Shown piece by piece: positions 44,674 to 53,686 of a DNA stretch of 64,000 nucleotides. The position numbers were made by a program, and so were the translations under genes. Below the pieces are notes generated by a model. It was not told the origin of the DNA, ran no database searches, and saw only the letters and a list, made by a program, of their open reading frames with translations. This DNA is from Parapedobacter indicus (GTDB lineage: Bacteria; Bacteroidota; Bacteroidia; Sphingobacteriales; Sphingobacteriaceae). The first letter of the stretch is position 1; every line of letters starts with the position of its first letter. The stretch lies in assembly GCF_900113765.1 (NCBI RefSeq), contig NZ_FOQO01000010.1, positions 1 through 64,000 on the forward strand, in the 5' to 3' direction.

Positions 44674-44859
44674 ATGGCAAGTATTCAAAAATTCAATGAG
44701 CTTAAAAGCTTAATCGAGGGGTTAGACGGAGATGCTGACAAATTCTTCAACAAAGGCAACAACGCTGCCGGTACCCGGGTAAGAAAAGGTCTGCAGGACG
44801 TGAAGAACCTGGCACAGGCAATCCGTTTGGAGATACAAGACGCAAAGAACGCAAAATAA
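44674..44859 (+). CDS. Histone H1-like (Hc1-type) nucleoid protein
   Basis: A 61-residue Lys-rich protein. NKGNNAAGTRVRKGLQDVKNLAQAIRLEIQ is characteristic of the Hc1-like family common in Bacteroidota, small DNA-binding proteins presumed to help compact the chromosome. A strong Shine-Dalgarno AAAGGAG lies 9 bases upstream, unusual for this phylum and fitting high expression. It is a single-gene unit: its own A/T-rich upstream region, and a terminator directly after. Confidence 0.9.
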   Translation: MASIQKFNELKSLIEGLDGDADKFFNKGNNAAGTRVRKGLQDVKNLAQAIRLEIQDAKNAK

Positions 44860-44893
44860 GCATAATCATTGACGATACGTCAAAGTCTTATTG

Positions 44894-44922
44894 AGCCCTG
44901 GTAACCCCGGGGCTTTTTTTTG
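44894..44922 (+). terminator. Terminator of the histone-like gene
   Basis: AGCCC (44894-44898) pairs with GGGCT (44910-44914), followed by a run of nine T. Confidence 0.85.
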
Positions 44923-44972
44923 TTATCGTCTCCTTTACCATTTCTTCTATTTTTTGTATTATCGCTGCAAAG

Positions 44973-46124
44973 ATGTATACGATGACCAGCAAACGAAACA
45001 ATCCGATATGGGTAATGAGTTCAGCGTTCGATAAGCTCGGATTGCCTGAACTGATCGAGGCAACACAAGCTATTGGTGCTCAAGGCATCGACTTATGCGT
45101 TTTCCGCCGCGACGGGACCCGGCAGGATCATATCGCTACACATTTGGATTATGATTACTTTACGTCGGATACCGCAAAGAAGCTCATCGATGATTTCAAT
45201 ACGGCGGGCTTACGGTTATCGGTAGGTTCTTTCGAAAACCTCATCGGCGGCGATCCTGCTGAGCGTATCAAGAACCAGAATCATTTGCTGAAACTGATCC
45301 GGATTGCTCATTTACTGGGCGGTGACGCCAATGACGTGAAAGTAGGGACGTTTGTCGGGTATAATCACGAGCTAGGCGCAGAAGATGGAGGATTCCAGAA
45401 GAACCTGGATGAATATCAACGAATTTTTACACCCATTATTTCCTATGCCGAAGACCTTGGGGTGACCGTATTGTATGAAAACTGCCCCATGGAAGGATGG
45501 CGCCCTGCCTCGTTTACCACTACGTACAACAATCTGCCGGGCGTGCTGGCAGCTCGCAAGCTCATGTATGCGCTTATTCCTAGTAAAGCACATGGCGAAA
45601 TCTATGACCCTTCGCACGACGTTTGGCAGCACACTGATCCGGTGGATGTGGTTGCGCAGAGCGATATCTCACGTATCCAACGCATTCATGTGAAAGCCAC
45701 ACGTAATCTCAAAACCCGGGCACGTATCGATTGGGGCGGGATGTATCCCATGCAGTCTGTAGACGCGGATCTGGCTGAAAAGGCAGGTGTCGATGTGCCA
45801 AAAAATGATTGGGACCGCCATCATTACGAAGCCATGTTGCCAGGATTTGGAGGGTCGGATAGCATGGATTGGCGGGCATTTGTCGAGCTGCTTTCCAGTA
45901 GCGGGTTTACCGGTCCGTATGAAATCGAGAACGAGGCGGGAAATTCAAAAGACACAGGCAATTTGGCAGCCACCATACAGGGGTTCCAAGCAGCCAAAAC
46001 ATTTTTAGCACCTATGCTGTGGGATATGGATACCGAAAAAGGATATCAATATCGCGCTTCCAGCCCATTGTCTCAGCCCAAGCTATCCGATGTGCCAGTA
46101 ATGACCATCGACAGGCTCTCATAG
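44973..46124 (+). CDS. Sugar phosphate isomerase/epimerase-like TIM-barrel protein
   Basis: 383 residues of the xylose-isomerase-like AP-endonuclease-2 superfamily. Metal-ligand candidates are Glu in VLYENCPMEGWRP, Asp/His in YDPSHDVW, His in RIHVKATR and Glu in YEIENEAGN. These occur in the usual order on the barrel strands. The sugar substrate cannot be deduced. An internal ATG at 44982 (MTSKRN) is an equally good start. There is no signal peptide. Its stop lies one base from that of the convergent LuxR-type regulator. Confidence 0.78.
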   Translation: MYTMTSKRNNPIWVMSSAFDKLGLPELIEATQAIGAQGIDLCVFRRDGTRQDHIATHLDYDYFTSDTAKKLIDDFNTAGLRLSVGSFENLIGGDPAERIKNQNHLLKLIRIAHLLGGDANDVKVGTFVGYNHELGAEDGGFQKNLDEYQRIFTPIISYAEDLGVTVLYENCPMEGWRPASFTTTYNNLPGVLAARKLMYALIPSKAHGEIYDPSHDVWQHTDPVDVVAQSDISRIQRIHVKATRNLKTRARIDWGGMYPMQSVDADLAEKAGVDVPKNDWDRHHYEAMLPGFGGSDSMDWRAFVELLSSSGFTGPYEIENEAGNSKDTGNLAATIQGFQAAKTFLAPMLWDMDTEKGYQYRASSPLSQPKLSDVPVMTIDRLS

Positions 46125-46125
46125 A

Positions 46126-46767
46126 TTAAACACCGGAATGCAGCCGGAATGTTTCGATCAGTTCAGCAATATTGTCTACCTGTAATTTTTCGAAAATCCG
46201 CGTTTTATACGTGCTTACGGTGGAAGTACTGAGATTCAGTGCCTTGGATACTTCCATGATGCCCATGCCCTGTACGAGGTATTTGGCCACATCAACTTCC
46301 CGGTTGGAAAGCTTATTCAACGGATTGTCCGCTTTCAAGACAGATTTACCCATCGTGAGGGTATTGTAATACAATTCCCTAACCTCCGGACTCATGTATT
46401 TGCCCCGTTGGATCACCGCAAGTATGGCGTCTTTCAGGTCCGCCTTTGACGTGTTTTTGTTCAGGTAACCGGCAGCGCCGGCTTGTAGGTATCGAAGTGC
46501 ATAGAGCGTTTCGTCATACGAGGAAAATACCAATATTTTAATGTTGGGCTGCACCATTAATACTTTCTCGACCATTTTGATATTATTGCCGCCCGGCATG
46601 TTAATGTCAAGGAGCAATAGGTCATATTGCCGTTCCGATAACAAATTGATCATTTCGTCGAAATCTTCGGCCTGGGTTACCTTGGCTAGCGGCAACGCCT
46701 CTTTTACGACGATTGATGTGCCCAGCCTAACGATGCCGTGATCATCTGCTATCAGTATCTCTGTCAT
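46126..46767 (-). CDS. Response regulator, NarL/FixJ type
   Basis: 213 residues from the ATG at 46767. The receiver domain (about 1-120) has ADDH, the phospho-acceptor Asp in LLLLDINMPGG (about 54), Ser/Thr in VFSSYDE and Lys in YLNKNTS. The C-terminal LuxR-type HTH (about 148-213) has LSNREVDVAKYLVQGMGIMEVSKALNLSTSTVSTYKTRI. No kinase is adjacent. Its upstream gap, shared with mscL, contains a 7-bp dyad that may be its operator. Confidence 0.9.
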   Translation of the reverse strand: MTEILIADDHGIVRLGTSIVVKEALPLAKVTQAEDFDEMINLLSERQYDLLLLDINMPGGNNIKMVEKVLMVQPNIKILVFSSYDETLYALRYLQAGAAGYLNKNTSKADLKDAILAVIQRGKYMSPEVRELYYNTLTMGKSVLKADNPLNKLSNREVDVAKYLVQGMGIMEVSKALNLSTSTVSTYKTRIFEKLQVDNIAELIETFRLHSGV

Positions 46768-46831
46768 GTGCAAGTAATGTTTGTCTTAGATGGCACCACC
46801 CATATCTGTAGCGCTTGGTTATTCATAAGCA

Positions 46832-46899
46832 GTGAATGTAACCATTCACATTGTTGCAAATATAGGGTAAAATATATTTGTATTAACCTTTTAGGTTAA
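46832..46899. promoter_or_regulatory. Promoter and two dyads between the LuxR-type regulator and mscL
   Basis: The rightward promoter TTG (46851-46853)-N19-TATATTTG (46873-46880) matches consensus fully. Immediately upstream is GTGAATG-N4-CATTCAC (46832-46849). Right over the expected start is TTAACC-N5-GGTTAA (46883-46899). Both are perfect inverted repeats. The mscL leader would be about 130 nt. Confidence 0.65.
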
Positions 46900-47024
46900 A
46901 TTTAGCGGGCTGGTAATAAAAATATGTTCTAAACGGTTAATTTGAAAAAAAATTTGATTAAACGCCAAAAATGTCCACCTTCGGGTTGAGAAAATAATTA
47001 ATTAACAAATTAACCTTATTGTTT

Positions 47025-47435
47025 ATGGGATTTTTAAAGGAGTTTAAGGAATTTGCCATGCGTGGAAGCGTGGTCGATCTCGCCGTGGGTGTGGTCATCG
47101 GCGGAGCCTTCGGCAAAATCGTTACCTCATTGGTAGATGACATCATCATGCCTCCTATCGGATATCTGACCGGAGGGATCGATTTCTCGCAGATGCGGTA
47201 TGTTATTCAGCCCGGAAATGAGGCTAGTGGTACGGCCGAGGTAGCAATAACTTACGGTAATTTCATCAACGTTGTGATCCAGTTTATCATTGTCGCCTTT
47301 TGTATTTTCTTGGTGATTAAAGGGATCAATGCACTTAAGCGCAAAGAGGAAGAAGTTCCAGCTGCACCACCGGCACCTTCCAATGAGGAAGTGTTGCTGA
47401 CGGAAATCAGGGACCTACTCAGAACAAAACAGTAA
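47025..47435 (+). CDS. mscL: Large-conductance mechanosensitive channel
   Basis: A 136-residue inner-membrane channel that opens under hypo-osmotic stress. It has an N-terminal amphipathic helix [15 protein letters not shown]1 [22 protein letters not shown] and TM2 [23 protein letters not shown] (about 79-101), then a charged C-terminal helix. The frame opens with a TTG at 47019, but the ATG at 47025 gives the standard start. A strong terminator follows. Confidence 0.97.
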   Translation: MGFLKEFKEFAMRGSVVDLAVGVVIGGAFGKIVTSLVDDIIMPPIGYLTGGIDFSQMRYVIQPGNEASGTAEVAITYGNFINVVIQFIIVAFCIFLVIKGINALKRKEEEVPAAPPAPSNEEVLLTEIRDLLRTKQ

Positions 47436-47447
47436 TGAACACCATAC

Positions 47448-47469
47448 GGCGCCGCAAGGCGCCTTTTTT
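47448..47469 (+). terminator. Terminator of mscL
   Basis: GGCGCC, loop GCAA, GGCGCC, then six T. It also lies against the stop of the convergent ChaN-like gene. Confidence 0.92.
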
Positions 47470-48349
47470 AGTAAAATGTTTTGGTTGCGTCAGGGTCGGT
47501 GAGAATGATAAATCGTGCTAGGTTACTGAAAGCAGACCAATCTGGATGCGCAAAGGATTCATGTGGGAAACAGGAAATATTGGCTACAACCTTTCGCCGG
47601 AGGTAGTTACGTAAATGGGCAACCGTTCCGAGTTGCTCATCGCTGTGAAACCGTCCGTTTATATGAAGAATTTTTTTGACAGCTTTCTTTTTTGCCAGTT
47701 TGCTGATCCGATAGGCCATGGTCGCATCCCATAGATTTTGGCTTTGGTATATTTTTAGGTTTCCCATCCCTTCATGACCACCCATCAGGCGTGCGAATTT
47801 CTCGAAATAGGCCCCCGACAGCGTGTCTATCGGAAGCGGGGCAAGCAACAACCTGGCAGATTTATCCAGCACGCTGAGACTTTCGAGCCCTTCGCGGGTT
47901 ACCCGGTTGGTATAACGGCTTGGCGCATTTGCGGCCAATACAGGTATGCCCTGTGCCTTGGCATATTCGACCATCGGGCGGTAGTCTTTATAGTTATTCC
48001 ACAACACGGCATCTTTCGAAAGGTTACGCTCGGTGATGATATTCGACAAGTACTCATCCAATACCAGTTGGTCATCGCTGACAAACATTTCCATCGAAAG
48101 CGCTATTCCGTCGTAGCGCTCATCCATCGCTTTCAGCAGTTCGTATTCCAGTAGATGGGCCACGGAATCGTTATGTTCTTCACCAAAAAACACAACATCC
48201 GTAGCCTGCAGTGCATCCGCCAATTGCGGTAACGTGATTTCTTGTTGCGTATGGGTGTCGTAAATGCGATATAACGAACTGTCCACTTGAAAAGAAAGTA
48301 CCGTTAAAGGCAATAAGCTAATCACGCAGCAGAACATTGATCTGGTCAT
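47468..48349 (-). CDS. ChaN-like exported protein
   Basis: 293 residues. A signal peptide (MFCCVISLLPLTVLSFQ) is followed by a ChaN/DUF399 domain: VVFFGEEHNDSVAHLLEYELL (about 52-72), LSMEMFVSDDQLVLDEYL and ILHINGRFHSDEQLGTVAHLR. ChaN of Campylobacter is a haem-binding lipoprotein, and the fold resembles Tiki/EreA-type proteins. Cys7/Cys8 lie too early for a clear lipobox. A role in iron or haem uptake is inferred from the family only. Confidence 0.8.
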   Translation of the reverse strand: MTRSMFCCVISLLPLTVLSFQVDSSLYRIYDTHTQQEITLPQLADALQATDVVFFGEEHNDSVAHLLEYELLKAMDERYDGIALSMEMFVSDDQLVLDEYLSNIITERNLSKDAVLWNNYKDYRPMVEYAKAQGIPVLAANAPSRYTNRVTREGLESLSVLDKSARLLLAPLPIDTLSGAYFEKFARLMGGHEGMGNLKIYQSQNLWDATMAYRISKLAKKKAVKKILHINGRFHSDEQLGTVAHLRNYLRRKVVANISCFPHESFAHPDWSAFSNLARFIILTDPDATKTFY

Positions 48350-48408
48350 ACTGCGAATATACAGCTTTTCAAACGCTTAGCTCCCTTTGAAAAAATATCA
48401 GCGATAAA

Positions 48409-48440
48409 TTTGATATTTATCTGATTAACCCGTACATTTG
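48409..48440 (+). promoter_or_regulatory. Promoter of rpmH-rnpA-yidD with leader hairpin
   Basis: TTTG (48409-48412), 20 bases, TACATTTG (48433-48440). Just after the expected start the leader folds as CTCTC-N6-GAGAG (48443-48458), about 25 nt before the rpmH ATG. Confidence 0.8.
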
Positions 48441-48482
48441 CGCTCTCATTTTCGAGAGTTATTACTAAAGATATTAAGCGTC

Positions 48483-48641
48483 ATGAAGAGAACATTTCAG
48501 CCATCGCTACGGAAAAGAAAGAATAAGCATGGGTTCAGGGAGCGCATGAGCACCGCAAATGGCCGCCGTGTGCTGGCCGCAAGACGGGCGAAAGGCCGCA
48601 AACGTCTAACCGTATCGGACGAAAGTCGTCACAAAGCCTAA
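48483..48641 (+). CDS. rpmH: 50S ribosomal protein L34
   Basis: A 52-residue, very basic protein. [20 protein letters not shown] and the Arg/Lys-rich middle are the L34 signature. The C-terminal [10 protein letters not shown] is slightly longer than in the 46-residue E. coli protein. The frame opens at 48438, but the ATG at 48483 is the conserved start and follows the leader hairpin. It is followed by rnpA, a very common pairing. Confidence 0.97.
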   Translation: MKRTFQPSLRKRKNKHGFRERMSTANGRRVLAARRAKGRKRLTVSDESRHKA

Positions 48642-48703
48642 TTTCGCTATTGCCGGTGACTGCTTGCGTCCGGAGCCATCAACCGGTTTCGGATGGGTCA
48701 TCG

Positions 48704-49090
48704 ATGATGAAAAAGAATACATTTTCAAAAGAAGAACGATTGTGCAGTAAGAGGTTGATCAATAGCCTTTTCCACAAAGGTTCTTCTTTTTTCATTTATC
48801 CTTATCGGATCATTTTTCTCCGCGTGGACGAGCTGCAACCTGCTGTCCAGGTATTGCTCTCGGTATCCAAGCGCAGGTTCCGTCATGCAGTGCATCGAAA
48901 CCTGCTGAAACGACGCATGCGGGAGGCTTATCGCGTTCAGAAAAATGAGCAGCTGTATCCGGCCCTTGAAAATCGGTCTTTCGGATTACTGCTAGCCATA
49001 CAATACGTGGGAAAGGAAGTGCTTGATTATGCAATTATGTGTAAGCGGATGGCCGACGTGTTGAAAAGATTGGGGGAAGAGACGCAATGA
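48704..49090 (+). CDS. rnpA: Ribonuclease P protein component
   Basis: About 128 residues. The protein partner of the RNase P RNA that matures tRNA 5' ends, and here presumably the ssrA 5' end. The RNR core is visible: [24 protein letters not shown] (about 63-86). The frame runs back to a TTG near 48650, but the tandem ATG at 48704/48707 ([13 protein letters not shown]) gives the usual N-terminus. It overlaps yidD by 4 bp. Confidence 0.95.
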   Translation: MMKKNTFSKEERLCSKRLINSLFHKGSSFFIYPYRIIFLRVDELQPAVQVLLSVSKRRFRHAVHRNLLKRRMREAYRVQKNEQLYPALENRSFGLLLAIQYVGKEVLDYAIMCKRMADVLKRLGEETQ

Positions 49091-49341
49091 ACCCGCTACG
49101 ATTTGCATGGAAAAAACTGATCCGGCCAGCAGTGGGTGGTATTTTTCTGCTGTTGATCAGGGCATATCAGTTATTAGTATCGCCCATGCTCGGCGCATCC
49201 TGCCGGTATACACCTACGTGTTCGCAATACGCTGTGGAAGCTATCCGCAAATATGGCCCCTTTAAAGGCGGATGGCTTGCCGTCAAACGCATAGCCCGCT
49301 GTCACCCCTGGGGCGGACACGGGCACGACCCCGTTCCTTAA
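49087..49341 (+). CDS. yidD: Membrane protein insertion efficiency factor YidD
   Basis: 84 residues. [20 protein letters not shown] is an amphipathic membrane-associated helix, and [20 protein letters not shown] plus [14 protein letters not shown] are the family signature with its conserved Cys. It assists insertion of membrane proteins with YidC. It begins within the rnpA stop (ATGA). yidC itself is not adjacent. Confidence 0.96.
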   Translation: MNPLRFAWKKLIRPAVGGIFLLLIRAYQLLVSPMLGASCRYTPTCSQYAVEAIRKYGPFKGGWLAVKRIARCHPWGGHGHDPVP

Positions 49342-49373
49342 CTCCGCAAAATTCGTTACCTTCGCACTTAGCT

Positions 49374-50093
49374 ATGTCCAACCATCATATCCTTCAGATC
49401 GAAACGGCCACCCCAGTATGTTCCGTAGCGTTATCCACCAACGGAGAAACGATAGCATTCCGGGATGTCAACGAGCCCAATATACACGCCTCACGCCTCA
49501 CTTTACTGATAAGTGAATTGCTCGAAGAGACGGGCCTGGGATTCAAGGACCTCGCAGGCGTAGCTGTTAGTAAAGGTCCAGGATCGTATACGGGATTGCG
49601 GATCGGCGTTTCAACGGCCAAGGGATTGTGTTATGCCACAGATTTGCCGCTTATCGGCGTGGATACCTTAGAAGGCATGGTAGCAGGATTTAAGGAGCTT
49701 TATCCCGGGGTATGCGCGGGATATGCCCGTCTGTACCCAATGATCGATGCCCGCCGCATGGAAGTGTATCTGGCCATCTATGATCAAACATTGCAGCCGG
49801 TTATGCCGGTTTCTGCCGTCGTCATCGACGCGCAATCCTTTAGCACAGAAGAAACTGATCGGAAGATTGTCTTATTTGGCAGTGGTGCAGATAAATTGAA
49901 AGGATTGTTCTCCGATAACGATGAGGTACATGTAGTGACCGGTTTTCTGAATTCCGCAAGATTCTTAAGCCACAAAGCCTATCAAGCTTTCTTGGCAGGC
50001 GAATTCGTGGATGTAGCTTACTTTGAACCTTACTACCTGAAAGAGTTCGTTACCACGGTACCAAAAAACCTCACAACCAACCCTTTCGCTTAA
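49374..50093 (+). CDS. tsaB: t6A biosynthesis protein TsaB
   Basis: A 239-residue ASKHA-fold protein that partners TsaD and TsaE in making t6A37. It begins HHILQIETATPVCSVAL and has GVAVSKGPGSYTGLRIGVSTAKGLCYA (about 66-92). The frame opens at 49272 inside yidD; the ATG at 49374 is preferred. A TACCTTCG sequence at 49358 resembles a -7 box but lacks a good -33. It overlaps corA tail-to-tail by 23 bp. Confidence 0.94.
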   Translation: MSNHHILQIETATPVCSVALSTNGETIAFRDVNEPNIHASRLTLLISELLEETGLGFKDLAGVAVSKGPGSYTGLRIGVSTAKGLCYATDLPLIGVDTLEGMVAGFKELYPGVCAGYARLYPMIDARRMEVYLAIYDQTLQPVMPVSAVVIDAQSFSTEETDRKIVLFGSGADKLKGLFSDNDEVHVVTGFLNSARFLSHKAYQAFLAGEFVDVAYFEPYYLKEFVTTVPKNLTTNPFA

Positions 50094-50973
50094 ACCAAAA
50101 ATAGATTCCAATGGAGAGACCCACCATAAGCAGCATGACAGCAGGATAACCGTAATACCAGGCAAGTTCAGGCATATGCCTGAAATTCATTCCATAAACG
50201 CCAACAACGAAGGTTAATGGCATGAAGAATACTGAAAAAATGGTCAGTATACGCATGATTTCATTCGTACGCTGCGAGGCGAGTGAAAAATAGACCGATA
50301 GTAGTTGAGCAGTATTCTCCGATAGATTGTCAAAAAAAGTCTGTGTACGTACGTAAAGGTCGCGAAGATCGCGTGTGTACACATCACTCTGCTCTTCCGA
50401 GTCGATGTTGTCGACGATTTCGTAAGAAAGCAGCATCACCCGGCGAATCACGTCGATTTTCCGTTTTACAAAGTATAGGCCACGGAGTATTGGAGAGGTT
50501 CGTTGGCGTAGAAAAACCCGTTCTTCATAGTAGTCCAGCGACTCGGATAGTTTGAACCCCGGCTTTTCAAACGTGAGGATTGATTCCCGGATCATAGAAT
50601 TGAGCAGACACATGGTGTTGTTGCATTTGCCGGTATCGATTCGTTTGGTTTTGATCAAGTCAATAAGGTTGCCTTCTGCACGGTGGACGGTGACGATGTA
50701 ATCGGTGTTAAAGAAGATAGAAATTTTATTGGTCAGCTCCTGTATGGTATCCGCCTCGTGTACGTGGTTGGGGCTGAATACGCGGAAAATAACGAATGTA
50801 TAATTATCAAACAACTCATACTTGGGCAGGTGGTCGGGTTGCATGCAATCTTTGATGGATGCTTCATGCAATGTGTATTTTCCAGCGACTTCCCGAATTT
50901 CATCGTCGGTAGGAGCAGATAAGTCTACCCAGTCGAAGCCGTTTTGTTCTTTAGAAGCCAATAATTGAATCAT
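50071..50973 (-). CDS. corA: CorA-type divalent metal transporter
   Basis: A 300-residue inner-membrane magnesium/cobalt channel. A large cytoplasmic N-terminal domain with long helices is followed by two C-terminal membrane helices. The selectivity motif YGMNF lies between them (about 264-268), after the long stalk helix ILTIFSVFFMPLTFVVGV. The C-terminus ends in basic RKGWL. Its 3' end lies antisense to the last codons of tsaB. Confidence 0.94.
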   Translation of the reverse strand: MIQLLASKEQNGFDWVDLSAPTDDEIREVAGKYTLHEASIKDCMQPDHLPKYELFDNYTFVIFRVFSPNHVHEADTIQELTNKISIFFNTDYIVTVHRAEGNLIDLIKTKRIDTGKCNNTMCLLNSMIRESILTFEKPGFKLSESLDYYEERVFLRQRTSPILRGLYFVKRKIDVIRRVMLLSYEIVDNIDSEEQSDVYTRDLRDLYVRTQTFFDNLSENTAQLLSVYFSLASQRTNEIMRILTIFSVFFMPLTFVVGVYGMNFRHMPELAWYYGYPAVMLLMVGLSIGIYFWFKRKGWL

Positions 50974-51117
50974 TGTCAGTCAACGTTAATCGGGCCAAAC
51001 GCAGGTGGGCCAGATGCCTAATCACCGAATGTCTAAAAAAAACTTGGCTTTTGTGCTATTTTTTCTGATAAAAATCCGTTTTTTGCCCAGTGGAAGCAGA
51101 GCCAACAGTTGAAATAC

Positions 51118-52614
51118 ATGCCAGTATCAGTAATCAGAAAAGAGAAGATATTTGAACCGGATTCCAGCCGGGTTATTACACGGTTTTTATTTGCAGGCGA
51201 GGAACGCGCAAAGCGGTTAATCATGGCGGTAATGGAGCTTCCGGATAGCCAGCAGCGGGAAATACTTGGTCAGGTATTGCGTAAATTTTCAAAGCGCCAT
51301 CGGAGTATTCAAAGGATATTCGCCAATCATTTCAAGCGTCTGCTGCCCATCCTGGAATTGATGGAAATCGACTATGGCCGATTGCCGGACCATTCGAAAC
51401 AGCTGATCGGGGCGTATTTCACCATGGAATATTCCATAGAAGCGGCTGCGTTTTTCAATCCTTCCATCATTGAACACCCCGATCAGACTTCGCTTGCGCG
51501 CGGTCAGAAGCGTATCATCATCAGTTTCCGGGCAACTGGCGAAGGGCATATTTCATCCATTGTTTTTAGGCAGGGTGTGTTGGAAAATAACATGGATATC
51601 GATGTTGAACCTCCCGGCAAGATGCTGGAAGTACCGGAGCACGTAAAAAACCATACGTACCATAAAAAAGCCTTCCTTCGTAAACTGAGGGAAATGTGGA
51701 GCGACAGTGGATATCGAAATGACGAAGCGTACGAGATCATCAGCGATCAACTTCATGACACATTTACCTATGAAGAGCTGAAGCAGGCGCTGAAGGAGGT
51801 GCAGGTAAAATTGGAACCCCGGCAGGAAAACCTCGCATTCCTGCAAGAAGTCCGTTGGCTGGCCTCTTCCCATTATGAAATGACCTTCTCGGCCGATACT
51901 TCGGTATGTGAACGCGTTATCTTTCCGATTGCCGACACAGAAAAGAATGGAATAGAGGATGCCCGGTTTGTCCGGTTTATTGGAGACAAGGGAGCGGTTA
52001 CGTATTACGCAACCTACACCGCTTACGACGGGATATCCATTCTTCCCAAATTGTTAATGACCAAGGATTTCCGGCACTTTAAAGTGATGCCGCTGCATGG
52101 TTACATCGCACAAAACAAAGGCATGGCGTTGTTTCCCCGGAAAATAAACGGCAAGTATGCAATGCTATGCCGGATCGATGGCGTAAATAATTACATCGCC
52201 TATTCAGATTCAGTGAATGTATGGCGCGAGGCTAAACTCATTCAAACCCCAAGTCAGCCTTGGGAATTGGTGCAGATGGGCAATTGCGGCTCCCCGCTGG
52301 AAACCAAGGCAGGGTGGCTGGTGCTGACCCACGGCGTCGGCCCCATGCGGGAGTATGTACTGGGGGCATCACTGCTGGATTTGGAAAACCCCGAGCGTGA
52401 AATCGGTCGGCTCAGACAACCCCTGCTTGCACCTAACCGGAAGGAACGCGAAGGATACGTGCCCAATGTGGTCTATTCCTGCGGTGCCTACATCCACGAG
52501 GGGCAGGTAGTTATTCCCTATGCGATGTCGGACTACGCTTCTACGTATGCGGCGGTCGATCTCAATGAATTGCTGGATGCATTGCTCAAAAGTGGCCCAT
52601 CCTCAATGAGCTAG
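51118..52614 (+). CDS. Glycoside hydrolase family 130 protein (mannoside phosphorylase type)
   Basis: 498 residues from the ATG at 51118. The N-terminal third is a helical extension, and the remainder is a five-bladed beta-propeller. The GH130 hallmark NGIEDARFVRF is present, with Asp as catalytic acid candidate, along with MALFPRKINGKYAMLCRID and the late ANR-EREGYVPNVVYSCGA block. Family members phosphorolyse or hydrolyse beta-mannosides. There is no signal peptide. The frame starts at a TTG at 51109, three codons earlier. Its end overlaps the convergent glycosyltransferase gene by 12 bp. Confidence 0.85.
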   Translation: MPVSVIRKEKIFEPDSSRVITRFLFAGEERAKRLIMAVMELPDSQQREILGQVLRKFSKRHRSIQRIFANHFKRLLPILELMEIDYGRLPDHSKQLIGAYFTMEYSIEAAAFFNPSIIEHPDQTSLARGQKRIIISFRATGEGHISSIVFRQGVLENNMDIDVEPPGKMLEVPEHVKNHTYHKKAFLRKLREMWSDSGYRNDEAYEIISDQLHDTFTYEELKQALKEVQVKLEPRQENLAFLQEVRWLASSHYEMTFSADTSVCERVIFPIADTEKNGIEDARFVRFIGDKGAVTYYATYTAYDGISILPKLLMTKDFRHFKVMPLHGYIAQNKGMALFPRKINGKYAMLCRIDGVNNYIAYSDSVNVWREAKLIQTPSQPWELVQMGNCGSPLETKAGWLVLTHGVGPMREYVLGASLLDLENPEREIGRLRQPLLAPNRKEREGYVPNVVYSCGAYIHEGQVVIPYAMSDYASTYAAVDLNELLDALLKSGPSSMS

Positions 52615-53613
52615 CACTTGCTTGTACACTTGGATATATTGGTCTACCATTGCATCCTGCGAAAATCGTTCTTTGGCCCATTGGGTGCAGTGCTTTCTGG
52701 AAATCGCCGGAAGGTTGTCAAGCAATGGAATGACCTCATCTATATGGGCGGAAAGGAATCCTGTTTTGCCGGGAACGATCAATTCGGACATGGAACCTCG
52801 GTTGAACGCAATTACCGGCGTGCCGCACAGCATGGCTTCCGCAACACTTAATCCAAAGGGCTCCTCGAAGGAGATGAGGTGCAGCAATGCGGTTGCATTG
52901 CCCAATAACTGGTTGCGATCCGCGGGGCCGACATTGCCAACATATTGGATTTGGCTGCCGTCGAGGTAGGGTGCTACCGCAGTCTCAAAATAACGCTCAT
53001 CTTGTACGAGCCCCGCAAGGATAAGACGCCTGCTCGAGCGCTTGGCCGCTTCAATGGCCAGGTGTGCCCCTTTTTCCGGATGTATGCGTCCAAAATATAA
53101 CAGGTAGTCGCTCGGGTGCCCTACGTACTCGAACTGCGAAGTATCAATGCCATTGTATACCGTGGCCAGGTAAGTTAATTCCGGAGACCGATCTGCATTG
53201 CTGATGGAGACGTAAGAACACGTGTCATTGTATTTTCTGTAAACCGGGATGATCTTGGGCGACGAAAAACCATGGATTGTCGTCACCATGGGAGTGGGGA
53301 TCAATCGTGAGAAGGAAAGCGGAAGAAAGTCGAAATGATTATGGATGATGTCAAACTCATGTGCGCTTTCCATTACCTGGCTGATGTGCAGGCATTCCTC
53401 CACTTTCGGATCCAAACCTAGGTCTTCCGCATATCCACGGGGAGTGCTGTATCGGAGATGTGCCCCGGTGAGGGAGTTTGCCGTGGCAAATAGCGTTACA
53501 TCGAATCCACGTTTGATCAATCCTTCAGTGAGCGTAGACGCTACCTGCTCCCAGGGCCCGTATTTACGAGGTGGCGTGCGCCACGCTATAGGAGCTAGTA
53601 TCGCTATTCTCAT
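52603..53613 (-). CDS. Glycosyltransferase family 4
   Basis: 336 residues from the ATG at 53613 (MRIAILAPIAWRTPP). GT-B fold: the N-terminal PPRKYGPWEQVASTLTEGLIKRGFDVTLFAT, then donor-domain YLLYFGRIHPEKGAHLAIEAAKRS and FEEPFGLSVAEAMLCGTPVIAFNRGSMSELI (the E-x7-E motif of GT4). It is a cytoplasmic retaining transferase of unknown sugar. The longer frame to 53760 would overlap the upstream gene; the ATG at 53628 is an alternative. It follows the (alpha/alpha)-barrel gene by about 70 bp. Confidence 0.85.
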   Translation of the reverse strand: MRIAILAPIAWRTPPRKYGPWEQVASTLTEGLIKRGFDVTLFATANSLTGAHLRYSTPRGYAEDLGLDPKVEECLHISQVMESAHEFDIIHNHFDFLPLSFSRLIPTPMVTTIHGFSSPKIIPVYRKYNDTCSYVSISNADRSPELTYLATVYNGIDTSQFEYVGHPSDYLLYFGRIHPEKGAHLAIEAAKRSSRRLILAGLVQDERYFETAVAPYLDGSQIQYVGNVGPADRNQLLGNATALLHLISFEEPFGLSVAEAMLCGTPVIAFNRGSMSELIVPGKTGFLSAHIDEVIPLLDNLPAISRKHCTQWAKERFSQDAMVDQYIQVYKQVLAH

Positions 53614-53686
53614 CGTCTTCTTTTTCATCAGAAAATAATCTACCATTAGCGGCCTAATGGAACCTGCATTTTCATCGCCTTTCGAA

